From NCBI GenBank assembly GCA_964432565.1, contig CAYSOA010000024.1, positions 1-33,310 of the forward strand: DNA of 33,310 bases. The letters are read 5' to 3'. The notes beneath the pieces are model-generated. The model made no database searches. It was not told where the DNA came from and saw nothing but the letters and a program-made list of their open reading frames with translations. The translations under genes were made by a program, and so were the position numbers. Below are positions 22,745 through 30,725 of the stretch, in pieces (the stretch's first letter is position 1; each line of letters starts with the position of its first letter). The DNA is from CAIOHW01 sp964432565. Its GTDB lineage: Bacteria > Bdellovibrionota > UBA1018.

Positions 22745-23385
22745 CCCTTCATAGTCTCCCAGTCCTTCATGAAGCGGGCAAGTCCGGAGTCGGTCAGGGG
22801 ATGCGAGAGAAGCTGTTGAAAGACCTTGTAGGGCAGGGTGGCCACATCGCCACCGGCCAGCACCGACTGGCGCATGTGATCGACGTGGCGAACGCTGGCA
22901 ACCAGAATCTGGGTTTCGAAGCCGTAGTTGTCATACGTTTGTCGGATTCCGCGAATCAGCCCCATTCCGTCCTGTCCAATGTCGTCGAGGCGCCCCACGA
23001 ACGGCGAGATGTAGGTGGCCCCGGCCTTCGCGGCCATCATGGCCTGCACCTCGGAGAAGCAAAGGGTCACGTTGGTGCGAATCCCCTGGGCACTGAGCTG
23101 CGAGCAGGCCTTCAGGCCATCCCAGGTAAGCGGAAGCTTCACGACGATGTTCGGGTGGAGGGCGGCGAGCTGGCACCCCTGGGCGACCATCTCGTCGGCG
23201 GTCAAGGTGGTGACCTCGGCGCTGATGGGGCCGTCTATAAGTTCGCAGATCCTCAGCAGAAGCTCGTCAAACGGCCTCCCGGCCTTGGCAACGAGGGAGG
23301 GGTTCGTGGTGACGCCGTCGATGAGGCCCGTTTTTGCGGCCGCCTCGATTTCAGAGATCTCAGCGGAATCGATAAAGAGTTTCAT
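22741..23385 (-). CDS. tal: Short transaldolase (TalC/fructose-6-phosphate aldolase type)
   Basis: 214 aa, the length of the small transaldolase subfamily. The Schiff-base lysine is K83 in HPNIVVKLPLTWDG; other hallmarks are MKLFIDSAEISEIE, GVTTNPSLVAKAG, NVTLCFSEVQAMMAAKAGATYISPFVGRLDDIG and ILVASVRH. It transfers dihydroxyacetone units in the non-oxidative pentose phosphate pathway; sequence alone does not separate transaldolase from fructose-6-phosphate aldolase activity. AAGGAT precedes the ATG. The downstream barrel gene overlaps its stop by 4 nt. Confidence 0.92.
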   Translation of the reverse strand: MKLFIDSAEISEIEAAAKTGLIDGVTTNPSLVAKAGRPFDELLLRICELIDGPISAEVTTLTADEMVAQGCQLAALHPNIVVKLPLTWDGLKACSQLSAQGIRTNVTLCFSEVQAMMAAKAGATYISPFVGRLDDIGQDGMGLIRGIRQTYDNYGFETQILVASVRHVDHMRQSVLAGGDVATLPYKVFQQLLSHPLTDSGLARFMKDWETMKG

Positions 23386-23404
23386 GATGGTATCCTTCCT
23401 GCGG

Positions 23405-23433
23405 TTGACACTGCCGGTTGGCGGTCAGATTAT
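23405..23433 (+). promoter_or_regulatory. Sigma-70-type promoter of the recombinase-like gene
   Basis: TTGACA (23405-23410), 17 nt, GATTAT (23428-23433). The -10 contains the first in-frame ATG (23432), so translation most likely begins at the ATG at 23441, 7 nt further, giving a leaderless mRNA. No Shine-Dalgarno sequence is present. Confidence 0.65.
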
Positions 23434-23440
23434 GCGGCTC

Positions 23441-24352
23441 ATGTCCTCCAGTCAAATCAGCCGTGGGGTGAGCTTTAGCTATGCCATTCGCAGCTTCACC
23501 GGATACCTGCGCGGAACCGGAAAGGCCGAGCACACCATTGCCAGCTACCAGTCGGACCTGCGGCTCTTCGAGCGCTTTGTACACGAGAAACTGTCGCGAA
23601 AACGGATCGAGCTGACCGACCTGAGCCTTGCCGATCTGCGACGTTATGCCGAGTATCTTCGTGCAGAGGGGTTTCATGACAACACGCGCCGTCGCCGCCT
23701 GCTGACAGTACGCCGACTGTATCGCTACCTCGAAAAGCGGGGGCGTCTGGAGGTCGACCTGGGACGTCGAGTGGCGGCGCCGCACAAGGTGGAGAGGGTT
23801 CCCAAGATCGTGTCTGTCGAAGAGCTCCTTTGCGCCGTTCGTGGCATGTCGAGCGAGACGCTGCTTGCCGCGCGGAATCGCGCCTTGCTCTGGACCCTTC
23901 TCGAATCCGGTTGTCTCGTCAGTGAAGTCGGGGGACTTCGCTGGGAGCATTTCGATGCGGAGTCTCACGAAGTTCGTGTACCGGGGAAGTCCGCGCGCTC
24001 GATTCCGATTTCGCAGGATCTTCTGGAGGCCATCGAAGATCTTCACCAGCGCAATGGAGGCAAAAACCCGCTCTTTACGGGCTTTAATCGGCATGGACCG
24101 GTTCGAGGGCTGCCCATGACCTCTCGAGGCGTCGAGATGGTCGTCAAGGCCCACCGTGCGCTACTCGGAAAGGCCACTCCTCGAATGCTTCGACATTCAG
24201 TCGTCATTCACTGGGCATCGCTCGGTCATGATCAGGAAACGATTCGGAAGTGGCTGGGGCTGCGCACCGACTATGCGTTTCGGGCGTATGCACCGCTTTT
24301 AAGGCGGCTCAAATCCAGCGACGAAACCACATCCAGTTCCGATACTCGGTGA
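23441..24352 (+). CDS. XerC/D-like tyrosine recombinase with degenerate active site
   Basis: 303 aa, normal XerC/D length. An N-terminal SAM-like core-binding domain (YLRGTGKAEHTIASYQSDL, LRRLYRYLEKRG) and a C-terminal catalytic-fold domain (GLRWEHF, IPIS, then TPRMLRHSVVIHWASLGHD) are intact. Aligned by eye to E. coli XerD, K183, R251 and the nucleophile Y283 are kept, but the first Arg (GLR-x-SE) is L159, the HxxR His is R248, and the LLGH His is L274 (WLGL). Three of six catalytic residues are therefore lost, although the frame is open and well conserved in pattern. It may bind DNA without strand exchange or partner another Xer protein. The last 44 bp overlap the PMT gene tail to tail. Confidence 0.8.
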   Translation: MSSSQISRGVSFSYAIRSFTGYLRGTGKAEHTIASYQSDLRLFERFVHEKLSRKRIELTDLSLADLRRYAEYLRAEGFHDNTRRRRLLTVRRLYRYLEKRGRLEVDLGRRVAAPHKVERVPKIVSVEELLCAVRGMSSETLLAARNRALLWTLLESGCLVSEVGGLRWEHFDAESHEVRVPGKSARSIPISQDLLEAIEDLHQRNGGKNPLFTGFNRHGPVRGLPMTSRGVEMVVKAHRALLGKATPRMLRHSVVIHWASLGHDQETIRKWLGLRTDYAFRAYAPLLRRLKSSDETTSSSDTR

Positions 24353-25772
24353 ACGGAATCTTCCAGGCGGCCAGCACAGGCAGAAAATAGGCGAAAAGCG
24401 CCACTGTTCCCGCAAGAATCAGCAGATGCAGCACCAGCCCGACACGGCGCTGATGGGGTTCGGCTGATTCGTTCGTGATGCGCTGAAGCGCGTAGGTCCA
24501 TGCGAAGCCGAGAATCAGAGCAGAGGGATAGTAGTAATAAAAAAAGGCGATCTTTCTGGGAATGACGGCCCATGACAAGGTGAGTGCACAGTAGGTGGTG
24601 AGAATCCAAAATGCCGCAAAGGATCGGGTGCGAATCCAGTCCCAGGTCGTGAACAGCAGGGCTGCAAGCCCGCCCCAGAGAACCAGCGGGTTTCCGATCA
24701 GGACCACTCCGCGTACCCAGCGTTTTTCTTCGAATGGAACGAAGGCGTACCAGATGGGTCGGCTCATCAGAGGCCACTGAAGCCAGGTGCTGCTGTAGGG
24801 ATGCGGAGAGATCACTCGAAGCTGACCGTTCCACATTCTTTTTTGCATCGTGAACAGGATCTCGCTCAGTGAGTGAGCATTGCCGTTCGCCTTGTGGGTC
24901 CATAGGAAGGGAAGAAACGTGGCGTAATAGGCTGCCACCGGCAGAAGCACCCAGGCTTTTAGAAAATCCCACACACTGAGGCCCGACTCCGGAAGGGGAA
25001 AAAACGTGGAGGTGGAATGAGTTCGTGCAGGGCTGTCGAAGCGCACCTTCCAGAAATGCAGAAGCCGATAGGCTGCCATCAACGCCAGCAGAGCGGCCCA
25101 CGGAACGAGGGCGAACCACTTGCAGGCGCACGCCAGTCCCAGCGCCACTCCGCTGAATGCCAGATCCCTGCGGCGCCCCTCGGGGGCTGTCCCGTCGGGA
25201 ACCGCCGAATCGAGCGGAAAAAGAGCTCGAAGCCCGAACGCAAATGACCAGACGAGAAATCCCGCCATGAACGTATCGAGCATGGCGATGCGGGCCTGCA
25301 CGTAGACCAGATTATTGAAGCCCGTGATCAGGGCCACGAACACGGCCGAAAGCTGGGTTCGAAAGAGGGCAAGACCGGCGACGTAGGTTCCCGCCACGGT
25401 GAGCGCGCCAAAGACGGTGCTCATGAAGCGCCAGCCGATGGGGCGATCTCCGAACAGGGCCATTCCCAGCGCGATCAGCTCTTTTCCGAGCGGGGGGTGC
25501 TCATAGTTGCGATTTTCGGCCAGTGCCAGAAACTGTCGTGCCGAAGGAATGTAGTGGTACTCGTCAAAGTTCAGGGTTGCCGGAAATTGAATGTAGAGGA
25601 CAAAAAGCAGCCAGAACGAAACGGCCAGCGTCCAGGTGGTGCGAACCGCCAAGCGTTCATCCGGAAGCACGTTCTGCTCTTCGTTCAGCCAACGAAAAAA
25701 CCGTGCGATCCGACGTTGGAGCGCAGACTCAGGCAGTGTTGGCGAAGAGGAGGTGGCTTCAGGATTTTGCAT
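24309..25772 (-). CDS. PMT-family protein mannosyltransferase (GT39-like)
   Basis: 487 aa from the ATG at 25772, chosen to avoid overlap with the divergent SEC-C gene; the frame continues to 25853, but there is no Shine-Dalgarno sequence in either case. About ten membrane helices. The first extracytoplasmic loop has the acidic pair D70-E71 (NFDEYHY) and H92-PPLGK, hallmarks of dolichyl/polyprenyl-phosphate-mannose:protein mannosyltransferases; RIAMLDTFMAGF matches the family's second motif. It should glycosylate proteins exported across the inner membrane. Its last 44 bp overlap the recombinase-like gene. Confidence 0.85.
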   Translation of the reverse strand: MQNPEATSSSPTLPESALQRRIARFFRWLNEEQNVLPDERLAVRTTWTLAVSFWLLFVLYIQFPATLNFDEYHYIPSARQFLALAENRNYEHPPLGKELIALGMALFGDRPIGWRFMSTVFGALTVAGTYVAGLALFRTQLSAVFVALITGFNNLVYVQARIAMLDTFMAGFLVWSFAFGLRALFPLDSAVPDGTAPEGRRRDLAFSGVALGLACACKWFALVPWAALLALMAAYRLLHFWKVRFDSPARTHSTSTFFPLPESGLSVWDFLKAWVLLPVAAYYATFLPFLWTHKANGNAHSLSEILFTMQKRMWNGQLRVISPHPYSSTWLQWPLMSRPIWYAFVPFEEKRWVRGVVLIGNPLVLWGGLAALLFTTWDWIRTRSFAAFWILTTYCALTLSWAVIPRKIAFFYYYYPSALILGFAWTYALQRITNESAEPHQRRVGLVLHLLILAGTVALFAYFLPVLAAWKIPFTEYRNWMWFRRWI

Positions 25773-25829
25773 GAGTTTGTCGTTTCGTTTCGGACCATCC
25801 CATCTTAGAGTCAACGCCGAGGTTTGGCG

Positions 25830-26453
25830 ATGACTACTGAAACGCAAAAGCAACTGGGACGCAACGAACCCTGCCCCTGTGGCAGCGGAAAAAAATACAA
25901 GCGCTGCTGCGGCAAGGACGCTGCACCGAAACTCGGTGCGCCAATGGACATGTCGAAACGACTGGCGCAGACGGGACTCGGGGGCGCGCAGCCTGCTGAC
26001 GGCCAGACGTCAAACCCATTGGCAGGGTTCGATCCTTCGCAGATGGATCCCCAGTTTCTGGCTCAGATGCAGCAGGCGATGCAGCGCATGCCGAGGGGTC
26101 AGCTGCAGCGACTGCAATCGCTGATGCAAAAGGCCATGAGTGGGAAGGACGTTTCGCGGGATGCCGCCGAGCTCGAGCGGTTGATGCCGCCCGAGCTGCT
26201 GGATCTGGCTCGCAGCAGTCCGATGGCCGCCGCCCTGGCCCAGCAGGCAGGATTGCCTGCCGCGGCCCCGGCTGCTGGTGATGAAATGAGCGTCGATGAA
26301 GCGAGACGCCTGGTCGAAGAAGCGGCGAGCAAGGGAGAAATCTCGGCGGAGCAGGCCGAGCAGCTTCTGGCGAATGTGCCGGCAGAGGGTGCCGGCGTGG
26401 AGAAGTCTGGAAAGTTCTCAAAACTTTGGAAGGGTCTGACGGGAAAGAAATGA
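25830..26453 (+). CDS. SEC-C zinc-motif protein
   Basis: 207 aa. Begins with MTTETQKQLGRNEPC and a complete SEC-C zinc knuckle, C15-x-C17-x8-C26-C27 (CPCGSGKKYKRCC), like the SecA C-terminus. After a flexible linker come helical stretches rich in Met, Gln and Ala (QFLAQMQQAMQRMPRGQLQRLQSLMQKAM; ELERLMPPELLDLARS; then an acidic helix VDEARRLVEEAA). A basic tail ends the protein. SEC-C motifs bind SecB or ribosomes in SecA, but in stand-alone proteins the role is unknown. GAGG lies 7 nt before the ATG. The next gene starts within its stop codon (ATGA). Confidence 0.85.
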   Translation: MTTETQKQLGRNEPCPCGSGKKYKRCCGKDAAPKLGAPMDMSKRLAQTGLGGAQPADGQTSNPLAGFDPSQMDPQFLAQMQQAMQRMPRGQLQRLQSLMQKAMSGKDVSRDAAELERLMPPELLDLARSSPMAAALAQQAGLPAAAPAAGDEMSVDEARRLVEEAASKGEISAEQAEQLLANVPAEGAGVEKSGKFSKLWKGLTGKK

Positions 26454-27292
26454 GTCGAAAAAAGCGGGGTTCGATTCCGGAGTTCTGTGCTGTTCTGCAT
26501 CTGCGACCGCTTCCCGGATCGTTTCGGGCGGCACGCGTGGCGCGAATCACGCGCATCGACTCTCGTCGGCAGCTTGAACTGGCCGTGAAGCAGGCGGTCT
26601 CCGAGGCGAAGACGCTCGAGAAGGCCGGTTTTGATTCGCTGATGATTGAGAACTTCGGGGATACGCCTTTTTCAAAGGATCGGGTCGCACCCGAAACCGT
26701 TGCATCGATGACCGTGATCGCCCATGCCGTGCGCGACGCCGTGAAAATTCCGATCGGAATCAACGTGCTGCGGAATGACGCCGTCTCGGCCCTGGCGATT
26801 GCGTCTGTGGTGGGAGCGCAGTTTATCCGGGTCAACGTGCTTTCTGGCGTTGCGGCCACCGACCAGGGCTGGATCGAAGGCCGTGCCCCGGAGGTGCTCG
26901 CGGCACGCGAACGACTCGATCCCTCGATTCCTATTCTTGGGGACGTCTGGGTCAAGCACGCCCGGCAGTTCTCGAGCGACTCGCTGACGCAGGCGATCGA
27001 AGAGACGGCATATCGAGCCGGCGCCGATGCCGTGATCCTCACCGGAGCGACCACGGGGCGTCTGGCCTCAAGTGAGCGTCTGAGCGAGGCCGTCCGGACC
27101 TGCTCGAGCCTGGAGATTCCCCTGTATCTGGGAAGCGGCGTTTCCGCCGAAACGCTTGCCGAGCTTCCCGATGGCGGGATTTCCGGAGTCATCGTGGGAT
27201 CGGATCTACGAGAGGGGGGTGTCGCCGGAGCCTCGCTCGACTCCCGCCGGATCTCGCGCTGGATGCGTGCAGCTCGAAGCAAGTGGATCTGA
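26450..27292 (+). CDS. BtpA/SgcQ-family TIM-barrel protein
   Basis: 280 aa; the ATG at 26450 overlaps the SEC-C stop by 4 nt. Family blocks are visible: CAVLHLRPLPGSF, EKAGFDSLMIENFGDTPF, PETVASMTVIAHAVRDAVKIPIGINVLRND, ALAIASVVGAQFIRVNVLSG, ADAVILTGATTG and the final VGSDLREGG phosphate-binding end. Cyanobacterial BtpA is needed for photosystem I, and enterobacterial SgcQ is of unknown function. In this organism a photosynthetic role is improbable, and the substrate is unknown. Coupling to a SEC-C gene is the only context. Confidence 0.85.
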   Translation: MSRKKRGSIPEFCAVLHLRPLPGSFRAARVARITRIDSRRQLELAVKQAVSEAKTLEKAGFDSLMIENFGDTPFSKDRVAPETVASMTVIAHAVRDAVKIPIGINVLRNDAVSALAIASVVGAQFIRVNVLSGVAATDQGWIEGRAPEVLAARERLDPSIPILGDVWVKHARQFSSDSLTQAIEETAYRAGADAVILTGATTGRLASSERLSEAVRTCSSLEIPLYLGSGVSAETLAELPDGGISGVIVGSDLREGGVAGASLDSRRISRWMRAARSKWI

Positions 27293-27325
27293 ACGGGCGC
27301 CGGCTCGCGATCCCGCTCATTCGAG

Positions 27326-28474
27326 TCAAATTCCGACGAGCGCCTTTCTGCCTTCGAGAAAAATCACCGTCGAAATCAGCCCGTCCACGAGTCGCACGGA
27401 CCGGGGACTGAAGACAAATTTCATGGCCGAGTTGTTCAAGCACGAGTCATAGGCGAGTTTGGGCAGCTTTTGCAGAATGAAGCGATCGACGAGATCTCCC
27501 TTGGGAATCATCAGAATCGAATATCCCAGCGTATAAGCGCCGATTTCCTTGACGTTGTCGACATTGAACAGCTCGAAGAGTCCTGCCTGAAGGCTCACCG
27601 AGGTACCAATGGTTCCCAGTCTGACGGCATAACGCCGAAGAGAAGACTGGTTTCTTGAGATCATGAAATAACTCGCCATGCTGCGAAGCACGGAATTCAT
27701 GCCTGGAGAAACCAGGTCGGCGGCAAGGACGTTGAGATTGGCCACATCCACGAAGCGCTCCGGCGCCGTGATGGCGATACCCGCCGTCACCAAACCGGTC
27801 GTATTGATCAGCGAGTCGAGGATGAACTTCTGTCCCTGGGTGTTTTTTGCGAGAAACTTCGAGCACTCGAGCACCCGGGCTTCGGCTCCACCGTCGGCGA
27901 AGGTCTTCACGAGCCGGTAATCAGTGGTGACGCTGGTGCCCGCAGTCGGGTCTGCGCCCATGAGTTGCCTTTCGATCTGCTCGATCTCCTCTCGAGTCGG
28001 ATCGAGCCCCGAGGTCTGATGAAAGATAAACCCTTTTCTCGTCCGAGCCTTTCCAAACGAAAGCGCACGACTGATTTTCGAGGGATTCAGCTCATCCGCA
28101 TAGCGAATTTCGCCGGCCTCCCGAATGGGAAATACCTCTGCCGTGGCGTTGCTTCCGGGGGCCACCATGAAGGCAGGGGCGTGGTCGTGTGAACGAACGG
28201 GGGTTCTGCTGAAGTAAAGTCGGCCATCAGAGGTTACGGCATAATAGAGTGGTGCGGCGTCGTCAGAACGCAGGCTGAGTAGCTCATCGGCGTTGGGTCG
28301 GGTGAATTTCGCCTCAAGAAGCTGGGGAGAGCTCAGGTAGCGGTCAAACGAGTCGTGCAGTCGCGCCAGCATTCGGGCGCAGTCCTCCCTGCCCAGAGCA
28401 CTAGCGCCGACGAATAGGGTAGTGACGAGCAGGGTGGTGGCGATCGCGATGCTGCGGAAGCGGGTGTTCTTCAC
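27326..28474 (-). CDS. Exported protein of unknown function with C-terminal hydrophobic segments
   Basis: 382 aa from the GTG at 28474 (GAGGAG 10 nt upstream); GTG 28492 gives 6 more residues. A signal peptide (SIAIATTLLVTTLFVGASALG) is followed by a soluble region with strand-like VLEAKFTRP... and APLYYAVTSDGRLYFSRTP, a motif-poor middle, and two or three moderately hydrophobic stretches near residues 225-345 (TTGLVTAGIAITAP; YTLGYSILMIP; LVDGLISTVIFLEG). Two to three Cys. No family recognised. It converges on the BtpA gene. Confidence 0.68.
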   Translation of the reverse strand: MKNTRFRSIAIATTLLVTTLFVGASALGREDCARMLARLHDSFDRYLSSPQLLEAKFTRPNADELLSLRSDDAAPLYYAVTSDGRLYFSRTPVRSHDHAPAFMVAPGSNATAEVFPIREAGEIRYADELNPSKISRALSFGKARTRKGFIFHQTSGLDPTREEIEQIERQLMGADPTAGTSVTTDYRLVKTFADGGAEARVLECSKFLAKNTQGQKFILDSLINTTGLVTAGIAITAPERFVDVANLNVLAADLVSPGMNSVLRSMASYFMISRNQSSLRRYAVRLGTIGTSVSLQAGLFELFNVDNVKEIGAYTLGYSILMIPKGDLVDRFILQKLPKLAYDSCLNNSAMKFVFSPRSVRLVDGLISTVIFLEGRKALVGI

Positions 28475-28577
28475 GGGCTGCTGGCTCCTCACCCCGACTG
28501 GGGCTGATTCCAGTTTAGAAAGGAATGTCGGGTGGGACCAGTCGCTTGTGGCTGGAAGCCGATTTTTTACGCCAGTG

Positions 28578-29837
28578 TCAGCCGAGTGACGCTTCGCTTC
28601 GCTCGAGGGTCTCTCGATCTTCGGGATGAGCGATGCGAATCAGTTCGCGAGCGCGCTCGCCGAGTGTCTTTCCGACGAGGTCGGCGATTCCGTATTCCGT
28701 CACGACGTACTGGATGTGGGCTCGCGTCGTGACGACGCCGGCTCCCGGCTGAAGTTCGGCCACGATTCTGGGCCGGCCGTGTTTTGTTCGACTGGTGATG
28801 GCAAGAATCGCCTTGCCATCCTTTGACAGCGCCGCGCCTCGCATGAAGTCCATCTGGCCGCCCACGCCCGAGATGATGCGATGTCCGACCGAGTCGGCGC
28901 AGGCTTGTCCGGTCAGGTCGATCTCTACCGCCGAGTTGATCGCCACGACGCGTTCGTTTCGAGAGATCACGTGAGGATCGTTCACATAGTCGGTCGCGAG
29001 CTGAATGACTGAAGGATTGTCATCGACGAAGTCATAAAGAGCTCGGCTTCCCAGCATGAAGCTCGAGACCGTCTTTCCGCGGTGCACGCACTTGAGAGAG
29101 TTGTCGATCGCTCCCGACTGAATCAAGGGCACGAAACCGTCCGTGAACATTTCGGTGTGGATTCCGAGTCGTCGATGGGAGTGCAGTGCAGCGAGCGTCG
29201 CATTCGGAATCGCACCGATTCCGGCCTGAAGGCAGCTGCCGTTTTCGATCAGTGAGGCAACGTTTCTGCCGATGGCCGTTTCGATTTCACTGATTTCCGT
29301 AGGCGCGAGCTCAGGAAGGGGCTCATCGATTTCACAGAACGCTGCAAGCCGTGATGTGGGAAGGAAACCATCGCCATGCACCCGAGGCATGCGTCGATTG
29401 ACCTGTGCGAGCACGAGAGGTGCCAGGTCGGCAGCAGCTCGTGCCGCATCGACACTGGTGCCCAGGGTGTGAAAGCCATGAAGGTCGGCCGGTGAGAGGC
29501 TGAGCAGGGCCACGTCGATGGGACGGCGCCCGGATCGCAGAAGTGCGGGGATCTCTGAGAGAAAGCAGGGAAGGTAGTCGACCGATCCCCGATTCATGTG
29601 AGGACGGATATTCGATCCGACGAACAGATTTACGGTGCGAAATCGATCCTGAAGTTCCGGCTCGGCATAGGGCGCCGGACCCTCGGTGTGCAGATGAATG
29701 AGTTCAACGTTTCTGAGTCGATCCGCCTGCGCGGCCAGCTCTCGAATCAGCGCTTGCGGTGTCGCGGCTGCGCCGTGGATGAAGACGCGCTGCCCGGGCT
29801 GGATGAGCGCCACCACCTCGGAGGCACTGAGGCTCAT
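28578..29837 (-). CDS. Acetyl-CoA hydrolase/4-hydroxybutyrate CoA-transferase family protein
   Basis: 419 aa. The ATG at 29837 overlaps the SDR stop (ATGA). Two-domain CoA-transferase fold: GQRVFIHGAAATPQALI near the N-terminus, LHTEGPAPYAEPE, GNVASLIENGSCLQAGIGAIPNA-type glycine block, IHTEMFTDGFVPL, then NSAVEIDLTGQACADSVG, where the Glu is the expected covalent CoA acceptor, GVGGQMDFMRGAALSKDGK and YVVTEYGIADLVGKTLGERA. It moves CoA between acetyl- or butyryl-type acids or hydrolyses acetyl-CoA; the sequence does not decide. Paired with an SDR dehydrogenase behind a sigma-54 promoter. Confidence 0.88.
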   Translation of the reverse strand: MSLSASEVVALIQPGQRVFIHGAAATPQALIRELAAQADRLRNVELIHLHTEGPAPYAEPELQDRFRTVNLFVGSNIRPHMNRGSVDYLPCFLSEIPALLRSGRRPIDVALLSLSPADLHGFHTLGTSVDAARAAADLAPLVLAQVNRRMPRVHGDGFLPTSRLAAFCEIDEPLPELAPTEISEIETAIGRNVASLIENGSCLQAGIGAIPNATLAALHSHRRLGIHTEMFTDGFVPLIQSGAIDNSLKCVHRGKTVSSFMLGSRALYDFVDDNPSVIQLATDYVNDPHVISRNERVVAINSAVEIDLTGQACADSVGHRIISGVGGQMDFMRGAALSKDGKAILAITSRTKHGRPRIVAELQPGAGVVTTRAHIQYVVTEYGIADLVGKTLGERARELIRIAHPEDRETLERSEASLG

Positions 29838-30604
29838 TTCGCGCACCATCCTCCGTCGACAATAATCTCGGTTCCCGTAACGAAGGCTGCCCCAGGCTGG
29901 CAGAGCCAGAGCACGGCATCGGCAATTTCTTCGGGTTTTCCCATGCGTTTCATCGGCGCGCCAGAAGCGAGGTTCGCAGCGACTTGTGCGTCGCCACCCG
30001 TAAAGCGCTCCACCATGGGAGTATCAATCACCCCCGGACAGACGGCATTGATTCGGATGCCACGGTCGGCGTAATCGAGGGCGGCCGAGCGGGTCAGGCC
30101 GAGTACGCCATGCTTGCTGGCATTGTAGGCGCCCATTCCCGCAAAGCCTCGCAGTCCGGCAATCGACGAGCAGTTGATGATGGTTCCGCCGTCTCCCTGC
30201 CTGAGCATCACGGCGAGTTCTTCTTTCATGCAATAATAGACGCTCGAGAGATTGACGGCGATCGTGCGGTTCCAGTTGTCGTCGCTCGAATCGGCAAGTG
30301 GCGCCACCATGCCCTCGATACCGGCGTTATTGAAAGCGTGGTCGATGCGTCCATAGGCGGAGACGGTTTCGGAAATGAGGTGACGAACCTGATCGGGCTT
30401 TGAAACGTCGCACGCTAAGAAACGAGCCTCCCCTCCGGACTTGCGGATCGCTGCGACTGTCTCGACTCCTCCCGCTTCATCCAAATCCGAAACGATGAGG
30501 CGGGCCCCCTCCCTGGCAAATGCGATTGCGGTGGCACGACCGATGCCTGCGGCCGCCCCGGTGATGAGGGCAACTTTTCCTTGAAAGCGTGAGCTGAGCG
30601 TCAT
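29834..30604 (-). CDS. Short-chain dehydrogenase/reductase (SDR)
   Basis: 256 aa. The ATG at 30604 is fixed by GAGGAGG 5 nt upstream. Classical SDR with T15-G-x3-G20-x-G22 cofactor loop, D-V near residue 63, NNAG, catalytic Ser in INCSSIAG, and Y-N-A-S-K; C-terminal VTGTEIIVDGGW. An acidic residue in the SDLDEAGG segment after strand 2 suggests NAD rather than NADP. Resembles 3-hydroxyacyl or 3-hydroxybutyrate type dehydrogenases, which fits the coupled CoA-transferase, but the substrate is not proven. Confidence 0.9.
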   Translation of the reverse strand: MTLSSRFQGKVALITGAAAGIGRATAIAFAREGARLIVSDLDEAGGVETVAAIRKSGGEARFLACDVSKPDQVRHLISETVSAYGRIDHAFNNAGIEGMVAPLADSSDDNWNRTIAVNLSSVYYCMKEELAVMLRQGDGGTIINCSSIAGLRGFAGMGAYNASKHGVLGLTRSAALDYADRGIRINAVCPGVIDTPMVERFTGGDAQVAANLASGAPMKRMGKPEEIADAVLWLCQPGAAFVTGTEIIVDGGWCAK

Positions 30605-30652
30605 GACGGCCTCCTCTTGATCTGCGTGGTCTGGTTTTCGACCGAGGCAGAC

Positions 30653-30668
30653 AGCAAGCGCGGTGCCA
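30653..30668 (-). promoter_or_regulatory. Sigma-54 (RpoN) promoter of the SDR/CoA-transferase operon
   Basis: Minus strand: TGGCACCGCGCTTGCT. It has the -24 GG and -12 GC with exactly 10 bp between and matches TGGCACG-N4-TTGCT at all but one position. The -12 element lies about 50 bp before the SDR start codon, giving a leader of about 38 nt. Transcription would need an enhancer-binding activator; sites would fall in the ahpF 3' end, and I see none plainly. Confidence 0.75.
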
Positions 30669-30725
30669 CTCCAAATCACGCGCAAGGGCTCGAAATGACG
30701 TTCGGGCGCTCCGGGCGAGGGGACT

